A stretch of DNA of 64,000 nucleotides from Kryptolebias marmoratus (GCF_001649575.2 NC_051440.1:21646124-21710123); one strand, 5' to 3'. Shown: positions 29,476-42,010, counted from the first letter of the stretch. Program-made: numbers and translations. Notes: generated from the sequence alone by a model not told the origin.

Positions 29476-32400
29476 GTGAGTTTAACTTTTGTTTTTTTCC
29501 CACAAGAACATGTTTTCAACAGTAGCATACATAATTTGTACTTAATGACTGAACATAATACATATTTTATTTACTTGACTGAGAAGAAAATTGAAACAAA
29601 AACAAAGATTATACTGTTTTGTTGGAAAATGGAAGCAGAATTAAAATGCATGTGTGATACTTGCTTGAACCAGCACAAAGACACCTGTACTCATCTTTGC
29701 CCCCCCCCCCATACACACACACACACACACACACACACTTTGTGATCTTGTGATATGTGAATACCACTTTGTCACATTTTCTTGACATGTTGCGGAAGGT
29801 TCAGGGGCATTCAGGGGTTCGGTCTTTAACTGATTTCTGTTTCCCTTTCTATCTGACAACTCAAAGCTGGAGGGACGTTTCTGTGACCTACCTGAAAAAG
29901 GAGATGAGCTGGACTCCTCTATTGATGAGGACAATAACAAACTTGCATACAGTGTGACAGATGTTCCTCCTTGGTATCTCTGCATTCTTTTAGGCACTCA
30001 GGTACGACAGCAAATTAATCTTTATTAGGCTTTTTTTTTTTAAATCAAGAACTTGTATAAAGTAGCTTTTAAATTAATTTAAAAATGTAAATATGACAGC
30101 CTCACCTGAGTGTTTCTGTGTCATTTCATCTATGGTTGGTTGGACTTTTATTTCTGAGGGCACAGACTGTGAAATTTATTTTAGATTCAATCAAGACACA
30201 AAATCTCATTGCATGTAAAGATTTATTTGTGTTTAGATAATGTTAGCTTCTATTCCAGCACATAAATTGCTTTTTTCTTCTTTCTCTCTCATGCACGTCA
30301 AAAATGACAGAATTAGTTTTTAAATTCTTTTTTTATCTTGAACTCCTCAGCACTGTTTGACTGCATTTGGGGGTATCGTTGCCATCCCTCTGATCCTGTC
30401 TGATGCGCTGTGTTTGCAACATGATGGCCTTACACAAAGCTACCTCATCAGCACAATCTTCTTTGTTTCTGGTGTTTGCACACTGTTACAAGTTACCTTC
30501 GGCATTAGGTAAGAAAACACAGGGGAGATTGTAGTTATGCATCATAATGTTAAAGCTACAGTGATAAAATACTGGCAGGATACATGTCTAATAAGAAAAA
30601 AGGAATATGCAACAATTCACTGGATACGACATGTTTACATTTTTATTGTTCTGAATCCCAGCAGTACCTCACAGTTCACTAAGGTGGAATTAACCAAGCT
30701 GCTTCTATTAAATAAATGGAACAGACTAAACTTTGAGCTTTTCTTCTCAACTAGAGGAGCCTCCAGAAAGTTGTCAGAGTGGTCAGGTGGGGGCCACTGA
30801 TACTCTTGGGGAGGCACACCAAAAGCAAAATCCATAACAGAATTTCACAAGTTTTATTATACTGTTGTCACATAGCTTTATTAAAAGAACACTGCAATAT
30901 GGGGCTGAGTGAATCACTTTCTGATATAAGCCTCCATTGTTTTCTTTTTTTTTTACTTTACAGTTAAATGACTGATTGAGAACAGCACAGTCATTCCTAA
31001 ACTCATTGAAGCTTGTCCTTTCTTTTCTTTAATTATATTCATGAATGTAACCTACATTCGTTGAAAGAACATATCTCACTCCTGCTACCTTGCTTGCCAA
31101 AGATTTAAACAAAATCTTGCATGATCCGTTAACCCTGAGAGTATGTGTTAAAGATGATGCTCAACTACTACCACATCAAATTTTAGCTCCACATGTGTGA
31201 AATTTGTTGATTGGCTGTAGAGGCCATCTTAATCAACTATAGATGTACATCTAACAATCCAGTGGTTGATGAGATATCTTGGTAAAAAGACAGATTCTGA
31301 AAATCAGACTGCCCTCTCCCAAATGGTGACACCCCTGTTCTCAAGCTCTTTTAAAGTGTGTGGCCTGCCAAATGGAGTGTACGCTATGAACAATGGAATA
31401 TTTCATTGCTATTCATGCATAGCTTCTGTTTAGAGGATTACCAGTAAGATGATCCTTCAAGCAGCTTTACTTTTGTCATTGGACTGCTTTTGAAGGTTAC
31501 TACGCACAGTTTTGGGATATTGTTAAAAAATGGTCTTCAATCAATTGTGTCTTTTTTTAAATGTACTCAAACTTTCAGAAATATAACAAATCAAAATTGA
31601 CATGAATTAATTTAGTTCTGGACAAAATCCAGAAATGAAACACACCATTGTTCTAATAACAAATGAAAACAAAATAAATATCTAAACTGACTAATATCAC
31701 ATAGACATCAGAGTTTACAGTGATGATTCTCTTTCTGAAAACTCCAGTCCTCAAATATATGTTCCTTTTCTGAACTATTCAACTCAGCCTTCCTGAATCT
31801 TGGCATCACAGTTTGGATTAGCTGAGGAATTTCCATCTTATTATGTTTGGAATCTAGTTCTCGCTAAATCCACATTCTCCTGGTTTAGCACCACTGATGC
31901 TTTCTTGTCTTTCTCTAAATAACCAGGAATCAGCTAGGAGCCAAAACAAAATGTCCAGCAGAGCTCTGTTCCAGGGAAACCAAAACAAAACATTTCTTAC
32001 GTTTGAGTACCATTACATTTACTCATCATCGTGTTTGTTGGCTTTTTATTTATAGAAATCTGCAGTTACTTTAATAACTTACCACAAGAGGTAAATTTAT
32101 ATGCTTCACTGGAAAGTTTATCTTCAGTCTGCTGTGTGCTGTTGATACTGAGCAGCATGAAGACAAGAATTAGCAGTTTATCACTTTAACTTACTTCTCT
32201 TCTGAAGCTTGCATGTCTAATAGGAGAGTCACTCTGCATCTTCACATGACTTGAATTAACCGATTTCACATACGGTATGTGAGAATTAGAGACTGCAGAT
32301 TCTAACAGACTTGAAAACATTTGGGATTTTTTTAACTTGCATTATGTTGAAAAGACCTTTTAGTGTACCAGTCAACCTAAAAAGCATTTGTTGATATCTT

Positions 32401-35400
32401 ATTTTTATGGTATTAAGATAACTAAGCTGGCAGGATGGTAAATGTCTTTTTAAGATGGTTGTCTGGATTTATTTTTATTTCCTATCTGCTAATAATTCTA
32501 CAACCTTTATTTCCAGACTGCCCATTCTTCAAGGTGGCACATTCACATTGTTGGCTCCCTCCATGGCGATGTTGTCCATGCCAGAGTGGACTTGTCCCAC
32601 TTGGACGCAAAATGCCAGCTTAGTAAACACGTCTTCCACAGAGTTCATGGATGTGTGGCAGAGTCGAATGAGAGCAGTAAGTATGATGAAACCATTTAAC
32701 CTTACAAAGCACAGATTTCAGCAAATTTTGGTAATGTTGCTGGAACAAGTACATGTCAGTCACAAGGCTCTACAGACTTGCTGTTTCAGCCTCAGCATTC
32801 AATATCAGAAACAGACTTAAATATTTTTGATCTGAACTTAGAAATGAACACTGTCCTGGTACTGGTGTTTGATCTCTGCATGGGGATAATATTACTTGTG
32901 CAAATTTTATGCTTGCTTGGTCAAGTCTTGTTGTTGCATATAAAAAAAAACACCATTTGTTATTGTTGTAACAAAGATTGTGCAGGATTTGAAGATGAGA
33001 CCCTTTTGCTAAAACAGTCTTACTGTAAAATCATAAAATATTCCCTACAAGCTATTTTAGGTATTAATGAGTGCACAAACTAAGGAGAGGTAAAAACGTA
33101 GTTGAGGTTATTAGTTTTGCATTACTACAGTTATTGTTTGTATGGACCTTGGCTATTATTGATCTGAGATGAGTTTTTTTTAAACTACTACTGCTGAACA
33201 CCTTGTAAATCAAATTGCCCTCAGTAAAGTGGTTGTTGATATGGGAAACTGTACAGTTAAGTTAGTGTATTGTTATGTGATGCAATAATAAAAATATAAC
33301 TTGAAAAGAAATCCTGTTTGGGTTTAGTTTGTCGGGAGGAAAATGTCCTGAAGTCTCACATCTGCACATAACTACAATCCAGGAGAACTTTATATTCCTT
33401 TTTTAAAATGTTCTGTTTTGTAAAAATATACAAATTTAAAACATCAGCGTTTTAATTGTATTTATTTTTTTACACCCTCTAGTGTCAGAAAACATTATTA
33501 CAAAAGCATACTGTTTAAAAGAACACCAATATTTTTTTCTTTGAAAAACAAAATCATAGCACATATTTTCACCTTCTCACAATAAAGTAACAACAAAAAG
33601 TACATTGTACTACTCTAAAAAATTGGATCATTAAACTTTTATTTATTTTTTCTTGACATTTAGGGCTTCCATAAAAATTTAAGACTACTGGTAAAATGTT
33701 TGTAAAAAAAAGTGATGCTAAAATCTAATATGAATGTCTGTTCTTAGTTGCAGGGCTCCATTATTGTGGGTTCACTCTTCCAGGTGTTTGTCGGTTTCTC
33801 GGGTCTGATTGGTCTCTTCATGCGCTTCATTGGACCTCTCACCATTGCTCCCACCATCTCTCTCATTGGACTCTCTCTGTTTGACTCTGCTGGCAGCAGT
33901 GCTGGCAACCACTGGGGAATTTCATCAATGTGGGTAAAATTATTTCACAAAACCTCAAAGTTTAAAAAAAAAAGTAAACTGAGAATTACCGTTCAGATAC
34001 TTTTAGGCAGACAGGAGTTTAGCAAAATCCAAAAGAGATTTGTGTCTTTTAAAAACATGTCTGTCAATTAAACTTTTTAAAAATGTTTTTCTGAATCTGC
34101 TTCTACCAAAACTAAATTTAAGTTTTAAAAAAAATTGCCTGTACTGTGTTATAAAGTTTGTAAATTAGTATTCATGAAGAAACTCTGTTACAATTTTGTG
34201 ACATAAGACCTTACCTCTAAGTTGAATGATTTTCAGTTTTGGTTTGTTTATCCCTGTTTTATACAGGACCACGGCACTCATCATCCTGTTCTCGCAGTAT
34301 CTCCGTCACATCGCCATGCCTTTTCCTACATACAGCAAGGATAAAAAGCTTCACGCCTCTCGAGTCTACATCTTTCAAATTCTCCCTGTATGTACAAAAT
34401 ACACTTGAGAAAAACACAAGAAAACACAAAAATATGATGTTCTTAAATTCTAGATGTATCCATTCTTAGGTCCTACTTGGAATCACAGTTTCTTGGCTCA
34501 TCTGCTACATTCTGACTACATGTAATGTGCTTCCTGCTGATCCAGAATGCTATGGTTACCTTGCACGCACAGACCTAAAAGGAGAAGTTATAGGCAGAGC
34601 TCCCTGGCTTACTTTTCCATACCCAGGTAAGATTAGGCAATGCCATAATGGATCTTAAAAGAAAATTAAAGACCCCCACCCCCACACACAAACAAACAGA
34701 AATTCCATTTTTTCTTCATTCAGTGTTACTGTACATTGTAATAGATTGTTATGCATGTAGGGTCATTTTCTGTTTTTTATGTTTAAAACCAAATTTAGGA
34801 CAATGGGGGATGCCAACTGTGAGCCTGGCAGGGGTAGTTGGCATATTGGCTGGTGTGATTTCCTCCATGATAGAGTCTGTTGGAGATTATCATGCATGTG
34901 CAAGGTTATCTGGAGCTCCACCCCCACCCAAACATGCCATCAACAGGGGTATTGGTATTGAGGGACTGGGCTGTCTGCTGGCTGGTGCATGGGGTACTGG
35001 AAATGGAACCACTTCTTACAGTGAGAATGTTGGAGCACTTGGTATTACGAAGGTAAGACATCCCTCTTTGTTTAGACCAAAAGTTACCTTGTACCTTCAA
35101 AAGAATTTTGATCTTAATATGATGAACAAAAGGGTTTTATGGGTAGCCAAACCCCAGTGAACTGTGAGCAGGTAATATGGATGGTGAATGTGTATTTTAA
35201 CTGAATCTCCAATATGTTTTGCAGGTTGGCAGTCGAATGGTGATTGTCGCCAGTGGAGTGTTTATGGTTGTCATGGGTATTCTTGGGAAAATGGGCGCTA
35301 TATTTACCACTATCCCTTCACCTGTGATGGGAGGAATGTTCATGGTCATGTTTGGGGTCATTTGTGCAGCAGGAGTTTCTAATCTTCAGGTACACATCCT

Positions 35401-36531
35401 TAAACCCCAAGATTTTCTTTTCTTTGATCACAAAAGCTAATTTTTCCCCCTTGTGGTTATGATTTCAGTTTGCAGACATGAATTCATCACGAAACATCTT
35501 CATTTTTGGATTCTCCATGTTTGCTGGTTTGGTCATTCCCAACTGGATATTAAAAAACCCAAAATCTATTGCTACAGGTACATTAGAAAAAACAACAACT
35601 TATAGCTCTTTTTTACTATGAACATATTAATTTAATAAAAATTCCTATAAATGATTTAAACAGAGGGGTTTTTTGTGTCTAGGTGTGACTGAAATTGATC
35701 AGATGCTGCAGGTACTTCTAACAACCAGTATGTTTGTCGGAGGCTTCTTCGGATTTATTTTGGACAACACTATTCCAGGTATTTTTACATGTTAACATGT
35801 TCTAACATCCACATGACCACAAACAGGATCAAATGGGTATAGAAAAATCTTCCCTGCCTGACAGACTGGGTCTTTTTTCTAAAGGATAGTCTTGTTATTA
35901 ATAAATATTGCATTGGAATCAAGAACATCTTGTACTCTCGTGGCATTTCACAGTGTTATTCTGGTTTCCTCGGCAAAATCAGTAAAAGAGACATTATCTC
36001 AGTATTTCAATTGAAAATTCAGTTATAATATCTCTTTATAATCAATGGTTTTAAGAGACTGAAAGCAATGCTGAGTGTTAATTAGTTAGTTAGTGTCACA
36101 TTTGTGTAAGGATATGACCATGATTGATTATTTGGTGATAGTTTAATTGAATAAATGGTCAAAAGAAGAAGAAAAAAAATACAGCTAATTCACAACAGCA
36201 TTTTCTTGTTACTTAACATCAAATTTGCAAAAGAGACTAAAAACAGTTATGAAATTTAAAGTTTTGAGTTGCTCTTATTTTGATCTCAACAGGATCCAAA
36301 CAGGAAAGAGGCATCCTGGCCTGGAACAAGGCTCATGAGGAAGACTGCAGTGAAACACTTGAAAGCGGAGAAGTCTACAACCTTCCCTTTGGCATCAGCT
36401 CTTACTTGTCCTCTGTCTCCTGGCTGCGATACGTCCCTTTCTGTCCTCCTGGTTTACCCCACTCCCACGAGCCGAAGCAGCCACCGGGAAATCCAGAGTC
36501 TGGGCAGATCATTATTGGAGTCAGTGTGTGA
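29428..36531 (+). CDS. slc23a4: slc23a4, SLC23-family sodium-dependent nucleobase transporter (12 exons, 607 aa)
   Basis: Membrane transporter of the nucleobase-ascorbate (NAT) family with the UraA fold. Rat SNBT1 (Slc23a4) carries uracil, guanine, hypoxanthine and related bases into intestinal cells. Exons: 29428-29475, 29867-30001, 30351-30508, 32517-32676, 33748-33929, 34267-34387, 34470-34626, 34799-35052, 35225-35389, 35469-35577, 35683-35778, 36293-36531. They sum to exactly 608 codons including the stop, with every junction GT-AG. Landmarks: [14 protein letters not shown] (115-128), sequons N146 and N151 in the extracellular loop, TM8 Glu346 in [20 protein letters not shown], and the NAT signature [10 protein letters not shown] (396-405). 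Vertebrate ascorbate transporters SVCT1/2 have Pro at the first position of that signature; Glu is nucleobase-type. Hence slc23a4 rather than slc23a1/2. Introns show nothing else except repeat copy B in intron 3. Confidence 0.93.
29713..29738. repeat. (AC)n microsatellite preceded by a C run
   Basis: About 13 AC units after ten consecutive C (29701-29710), in slc23a4 intron 1. Confidence 0.95.
29867..30001 (+). CDS. slc23a4: slc23a4 exon 2
   Basis: Acceptor TCAAAG|CTGGAG, donor CAG|GTACGA. It encodes an acidic N-terminal stretch and then [14 protein letters not shown], the entry to TM1. Confidence 0.9.
30351..30508 (+). CDS. slc23a4: slc23a4 exon 3
   Basis: Acceptor CTCAG|CACTGT, donor TTAG|GTAAGA. 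It encodes [16 protein letters not shown] and the second membrane segment, ending LLQVTFGI. Confidence 0.93.
31046..31300 (+). repeat. Dispersed repeat, copy B (slc23a4 intron 3)
   Basis: Contains GAGTATGTGTTAAAGATGAT, CTACCACATCAAATTTTAGC, ATCAACTATAGATGTACATC and CCAGTGGTTGATGAGATAT in the same order as the other copies. Confidence 0.7.
32517..32676 (+). CDS. slc23a4: slc23a4 exon 4
   Basis: Acceptor TTCCAG|ACTGCC, donor GCA|GTAAGT. It contains [14 protein letters not shown] and the extracellular loop with sequons NAS and NTS. Confidence 0.93.
33748..33929 (+). CDS. slc23a4: slc23a4 exon 5
   Basis: Acceptor TCTTAG|TTGCAG. The end in phase 2 (TCAAT|GTGGGT) is set by the need for the G that starts exon 6. 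It encodes [19 protein letters not shown] through NHWGISS. Confidence 0.92.
34267..34387 (+). CDS. slc23a4: slc23a4 exon 6
   Basis: Acceptor TACAG|GACCAC, donor CCT|GTATGT. It encodes [20 protein letters not shown]. Confidence 0.92.
34470..34626 (+). CDS. slc23a4: slc23a4 exon 7
   Basis: Acceptor TCTTAG|GTCCTA, donor CCAG|GTAAGA. It encodes [16 protein letters not shown] through APWLTFPYP. Confidence 0.92.
34799..35052 (+). CDS. slc23a4: slc23a4 exon 8 (substrate-site exon)
   Basis: Acceptor TTTAG|GACAAT, donor AAG|GTAAGA. It holds both key elements: [20 protein letters not shown] in TM8 and [14 protein letters not shown] in TM10. Confidence 0.95.
35225..35389 (+). CDS. slc23a4: slc23a4 exon 9
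   Basis: Acceptor TGCAG|GTTGGC, donor CAG|GTACAC. It encodes [20 protein letters not shown] through [20 protein letters not shown]. Confidence 0.93.
35469..35577 (+). CDS. slc23a4: slc23a4 exon 10
   Basis: Acceptor TTCAG|TTTGCA, donor ACAG|GTACAT. It encodes [18 protein letters not shown], the conserved MNSSRN motif. Confidence 0.93.
35683..35778 (+). CDS. slc23a4: slc23a4 exon 11
   Basis: Acceptor TCTAG|GTGTGA, donor CCAG|GTATTT. It encodes [20 protein letters not shown] and FILDNTIP. Confidence 0.93.
36293..36531 (+). CDS. slc23a4: slc23a4 exon 12 and stop
   Basis: Acceptor CAACAG|GATCCA. It encodes the cytosolic C-terminus ([11 protein letters not shown] onward), ending GQIIIGVSV and TGA. 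Confidence 0.92.
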
Positions 36532-37813
36532 GTTGTGTGTTCACTCCATTTTGACATCTTGGAAAACACTACCATCAAAGGCAGCTCAGTTTATGCCACA
36601 TCCTAAAGGCATTGTACTGTAACATCCTAAGCATTTAAATTATCTTTTGGAAGTAAGGTCCCCCAATAATATTTTCCAGTACTATGTTCACTTCCTTTTG
36701 ACATCCATTTTGTAGTGCTGAATCAATAAGTTGTTGAATGTAAACTTGGGGTAAATTACATTATTTGACTTTATTTTAAATTTACTTGATCTGACTATCA
36801 AACATCATGAGGTCAAAGAAACATGGGGAAGAAAACTTAAAAGCACCTAGAAAGAGATCCAACTTAACTCAACAAACAAGAAGCTACACCAATGCAACAT
36901 CCAATATAAACTCTTTTTTTCAACATATTCGTAACATCAGCCACCCAAAGGGCATGTAGCTAAAACTATGGTAAGTTGTTAACATACTGTTTCATGCAGG
37001 CTTCATGAACACTTAATATAAAGTAGAACTGTTGTCACATGAATGAATTTCATTGCCAACTCTTCTAAATTGTATAATAGTAATTGTTAAATTTGTGGCA
37101 TAAACAAGAAATGCACCACTGTGAACACCTTTATTACATTTCAAACGCTTTGAAATGAAAACCTCCACTGTCTAAAAATGTCTTATATCCATTTTTGGAT
37201 GGAAAGAAAAGTTTATGATGTGTTTAACATTCTAGTGCATTGCTTTAGACATATAATCTCATTTCTAAATGATGTTCCAGTGGGCCCCATGCTGCAGAAA
37301 ATTAAAAAAAAGTATTTTAGTTTCTTTGACATTGAGTTCCAGTAACTTTTATTATGGTTGCTGCATGTTTTGTACTCAAAACCTTTTTCAGTAAAAATCA
37401 CTTTTTCAAAATAAAGATATGTTGTATTTGATTTAAATTTTGACCTTACTGGTATCAGAACTCAACTACACAGTGGTGCTAGAAGACAAAACACAGTAAT
37501 AAAAGACTGGTGAATGTAACTAAATCTATAATCTTTTTTAAAATTCACATGAAACATGTCTATTTAATGTTTCTTTTATATAGTTGTAGAATTTGACATT
37601 TGAATTAACCTTCAATAATTGCTTCATTTCTTTACATTTCTGTGCACTTTAACTATTTCTGATGAAAGTTTCCGAGGTTTCTCTGAGTGATTTTTATTTT
37701 TTTAAATGCAACATTTCTTCAATGTGTGAACTCAGACTACTGTCTCATTGTAATGAACTGTTTTGCAAATGTATATTAAACGTAAACGTGGAACCAACTG
37801 TAGGAATATTTAC
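36532..37813. other. Convergent 3' regions of slc23a4 and the fam180-like gene
   Basis: AATAAA signals for slc23a4 lie at 37410-37415 and 37498-37503 (+). The fam180-like gene has AATAAA at 37693-37698 on the minus strand. The predicted transcript ends therefore fall within about 200 bp of each other. There are no other genes here. Confidence 0.55.
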
Positions 37814-38140
37814 TCAGCTTGTCAGAGTCAGGTCCTTCTTTATGGCTTTAAATAAACTAACGAAAGACTCTCCCCACATTATTCTTTGGTCGTCAGTAGA
37901 ACTGATCATGTTTTGGGCAGTGTATACCAAAGTCAAAAGGGTACGCTCAAAATCGTCCTGATGCAGGGGACCTGTATGATTGGAAAGGTCAACTATGAGT
38001 CGAGAAATATCTGTTACATTCTTAGGAATAATTTCCTCGAAAATGATGTCCAAAGTTCTCGTCTTCTGGAGAGAAGACAGTTCAGCGTCTTCAACCGAAA
38101 ATGCTCCGTTGGGCTCAAAATGTATACCAGCCATCAGGAT
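37814..38140 (-). CDS. fam180a: fam180-like exon 3 and stop
   Basis: Acceptor AAAATAG|ATCCTG. It encodes ILMAGIHFEPNGAFSV through FERTLLTLVYTAQN and WGESFVSLFKAIKKDL. Confidence 0.92.
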   Translation of the reverse strand: MLMAGIHFEPNGAFSVEDAELSSLQKTRTLDIIFEEIIPKNVTDISRLIVDLSNHTGPLHQDDFERTLLTLVYTAQNMISSTDDQRIMWGESFVSLFKAIKKDLTLTS

Positions 38141-39303
38141 CTATTTTGTAAAAAGAAAAGGAAAAAATGAGAAATATGGGACAAGTTTACATTCTCAGTA
38201 ATCTTGAATATTTGTTTGTTGGTTGTACCTCAAATAACAGATGGATGTCATTAAGAGACTTGTGGAATGTTGGGTTCACCACTGTTGTAAGTCCTCTTTT
38301 TACTCTGGTTGCACCTGGGAACAGGGCTTTTGAGAAAAATAATAAATAACAACATTTTTAGGTTACAGAAAAGCAAAAATTGACCAAGTCCCTTAACTTT
38401 ATTGTAAAATGTCTTTATTTGTATTTGTTTGTTGACTCCAAAGTCATCAAATCTGTTAGTGACAAATAGTTGTTTTAATGCCGTTTTTGGCAGGTGTGAG
38501 ACCTGGGCTCATCATGCAGACACAAGGACATTTTGGCTATATTCACTGATATGCTCCTTGTGGATTTTAAGCTCTGTGACCTCTGACCTTGCAGACAATA
38601 AACCTCAAAGGCAGCAGGAGAATCAAAGACAGAGAAACACATGGATCATCCAACAGGACGCAAATGATTTCAGCATGTATTGTAGGTTCCTAATATTTCA
38701 TTCTAAGGTTTTCATGACATACCTTAAGCTTATGATCAGAACAGGATGGAAACAACAACTAAAGTTCAGGGGTTTAAATACTAAGGATATATTTTAGGTA
38801 TAACTGCCAATGTATTCAAAGTGGAACAGTTGGAGGGATACATTAACTGAAGGAAAGCAAAAACATATCACATGGACAAAACTGAGATGAACAAAATGAA
38901 AATATTCATAAAAACATTTTTGAGAAATGAGAAAAGAAACAAACAAATCAGAAGTAGTTTGTTCAACAGCCAAGTCTTTCACTTTGTGCTGTTACCTTTG
39001 GGACAAACAGGTGCCACTGTTTCCCTGAAGATATGTTGCATTTATAAAGAGTTTTAATCAAAATTTACAGCTGTAATTATGTTCAACGGCAAATTAAAAT
39101 AGAAGTTACCTCATAATTAGTTAAAAAAATATACTTGCTGAAACTAAAGTTCTTTCTATAATCACAAGATCATAAACTTGAAGTTTCTCATCTGTATGAA
39201 TTTATTGACTTAAAATTGAAGTCTTACCTTTAGCCTGGCATTGTGTGACCTGTGTCTTGACGCTGCAGCAGAAAAGCCCAACCAGTATCCTCCAAGAAAG
39301 CAT
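37814..39303 (-). CDS. fam180a: fam180-family secreted protein, probably fam180a (3 exons, 166 aa)
   Basis: Small secreted protein of unknown function. Exons: 39228-39303, 38229-38326, 37814-38140, totalling 501 bp including the stop. Residues 1-22 form a signal peptide (MLSWRILVGLFCCSV, then Thr/Gln). RVKR at 33-36 is a furin-type site. The remainder matches human FAM180A as I remember it: ALFPGATRVKR against VLFPAAHRPKR, IIPKNVTDISRL against VIPKSIPDIRRL, and DDFERTLLTLVYTA against EDFERTVLTLAYTA. The length is close to the human 173 aa. It lies next to slc23a4, and my recollection is that human FAM180A and the SLC23A4 pseudogene are both at 7q33, which favours fam180a over fam180b. Confidence 0.85.
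38229..38326 (-). CDS. fam180a: fam180-like exon 2
   Basis: Acceptor TCAAAAG|CCCTG, donor GAG|GTACAA. It encodes ALFPGATRVKRGLTTVV through NDIHLLFE, including the RVKR site. Confidence 0.85.
39228..39303 (-). CDS. fam180a: fam180-like exon 1 (signal peptide)
   Basis: ATG at 39303 to AAAG|GTAAGA, phase 1. It encodes the 25-residue leader ending CQAK. Confidence 0.85.
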
Positions 39304-41958
39304 GATAAATAAATTAGGCTTTGGTGTTGTTGGCTGCTCAGAAGCCTGACGTTTCTCTGCTTAGTGCTCTTTAGTGCTCTTGCTGCTCTGGTCTTCCACC
39401 TTAACAGAGCAGCAAACTCACATGTGCAGCACACTTTCTGCATCATTTGTATTCTCAGCGTGTGTTTCTCTCCCCTCCCACCCATCCACTTCTGATTTCT
39501 CACTTGTTCTGTTTCCTCGCTCCTATCAGCAGCATTTTATTGCTTCTGTCTGGTTGCCTTCAGGTTCAAAGTCTTTCATTTTTATACAAAAGAGATATTC
39601 TAATAACATCATTGTTTCTGTTCTCTTATCTGAGTCATCTTTATCCTCTGAATGAAAAATTTATGGGGTAACATATGTAAAAATATAAATTCTGTTCAAC
39701 TTATTTTTTTAATTTTTCTGCAGCCAACAAAGCTTGAAATATGTGGTTCTTTCTCCTTTACAGACTGTTCATCAATACATGATTTTCTTATAAAAACATT
39801 TTATTATTTTGACCATGTGATATGAAAAACTGAACAGTCAAGCAGTCAATATTTCTGCCATTACAGAGGCTGTAGTTTTATTAAAATCACTGTTCCCTAG
39901 AAGCATAATGGGGCCAAAACAACTGTTGAGCAACCAGATTAGTCCATTAAAATGATAAATGTGGGCACACCATGAATAAAAATTTCTAAATGAGTATTTC
40001 TAATGATAATAATGCATGTACCCTGAACATGGTTCTCCAAACATGTGCAGAAACCACAAAGAAAGGCTTTGTTCATTGTTTGGCACCACAAGTTCTCTCC
40101 ACAGGTCTCAGCATAAAGTACCAGAAGGAAAACTTACTATAGGTAAACCCTATAAAATAACTTTTATTTGTTTTAGCGCTATTACAGTGTGAATTATTTC
40201 CATCTGTGGATTCAAACTAATATCACAATTTGAGTCCATACAGCATATGGTTATATTTTCCAGAGGTGAGTCTTGCCAGATGTGTTGCAGTGGCAGAGAT
40301 TTGTTGCTGTGAGAAAATACAAATTGTGCCAAAGTTGGCAGGAGGGCTCTAACCACCAAGAACTACAGTTCAAGAACTTAAACAAATATTTCTTAATATG
40401 TAAATTCAAAAAAGGTAGCTCTGTGTTTTAAGGCATTTCCTCATTTCCTTTCTGATGTACCTGGTAAGAGAGCCAAAGGTGGCCCATAATTACTGACTTA
40501 ATTTGTTTACCATAATGTCACAAATGAACATGATTACAGTCAATTTTACTGCAGTACAGTTTATTAAACAGTAAACTAGCAGTGGTAAATAAGTAAATAG
40601 AGAGAGAATGAGGTAGAAAGTCAGGAAATACATCTGTAAAACTGTATCATTAGAAGTTAGAAATTCTCTAGATATTGCTGCAATTCAAGGCAAAGCTTTA
40701 GTTAAAGGTACTCATTGCAAACTGTAAAAAAAACACATAGAAAGTTATCCTGAATTATATAAACTGGTGCAGTCAGAAAGAGTTTACTCCAGTAGTTTTC
40801 TAGATGTATTGATATGCAATTCTGAAATGCTGGAATGCGCCCAGTGTAAACGAAGCACTTTTAACTGCATACTTTACTCAACAAATCTAAGCACAAATAC
40901 ATGACAATACATCAAAGTCAGACTTCTTGTTACCAAACAGCTCTTCCATGGGTGTTATCTTTGTTAACATACTTTCTGTCACTTTCTGTAAGTAAACAAC
41001 ACATGTGGTGGTGGACAGCTAAAAACAAGAAAAAAATAATAATTATTTTGTTTCTTACTTTATGATTTATTTATTTTTTTTCTAATCGGTCTTTACAATT
41101 GATAACCAGCTGCTTCTTCTGTTTCTGTTCTATTTACACACATTTTGACAGATTCAGACATGAATTTAGTTGGTTCATTTATCAGTTTTAATTTGATTAT
41201 TAATAGAAATTATTTAGTTTTAGCAATCAAAGCATTTATAATGTATAATATGACATCACTTTTGTTTTATATTTATTCTAGTGTTTTTTGTTATGATGCC
41301 TAAAGTGTTGTATTAAACCTAACAACAGTGAATAAACATCCTTACAGTGCCTAAACTTACTGATAAGGTCTGAGTGAACTTTTCCTCACAACAGGATTAT
41401 TGACTGGTTGCATTTTATTAAATGCCTAAGTGAATCCAGGTTTCTATACCTCACATGTTGGCTCACTTATGTGCCTCAGTACACTTAAACAGAGCAAGAC
41501 CATAAGTCAGTTTTATGAATAACACCTGCACTGGCATAGTTTCTGTTCAGAGACAGAGAAAAATGAAGTAATTCATTAACAATTCTGTCTCATAAAATAA
41601 AATAAAAAAACCCACATGACAGAACTTATCACATAAAAAGGCACAGCTGTAAAATGAATGATCAAAGTTCAATGTGAAGGTCTCACCCCTTAAAACAACC
41701 TGCTAAGTAGAGATACCCTCTGTCGTCATATAATTTAGGATAGAAAAGACCTTTTGAGAGAAAACGCAGGAGGCTCATTGCGAGGGGTAAATCACCCATG
41801 AGCCACAGGAAAAAACACATCAAAAACCTCAGTTTTGAAAGTGTTAAAAACTCTGATGTCTTGGTGATTTAAAAAAGCATTAAAAAGACTCATTATAGAC
41901 TCAACCAGATGACTCAGTTTCATGTTATTTTTGCTCAGAGTTACAAGGAGTCACTGCA

Positions 41959-42010
41959 GAGGGGCCAAAGAGCCACATGTGTTTCTCAAGCCACAGGTTG
42001 CAGACCCTAA
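41959..42010. mobile_element. Terminal remnant of a hAT-type DNA transposon
   Basis: GGCCAAAGAGCCACATGTG, then GCCACAGGTTGCAGACCCTA, resembles the conserved hAT end in which AAAGAGCC and a GGTTGCAGACCCC terminus occur in this order. No matching second terminus was found. Confidence 0.5.
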
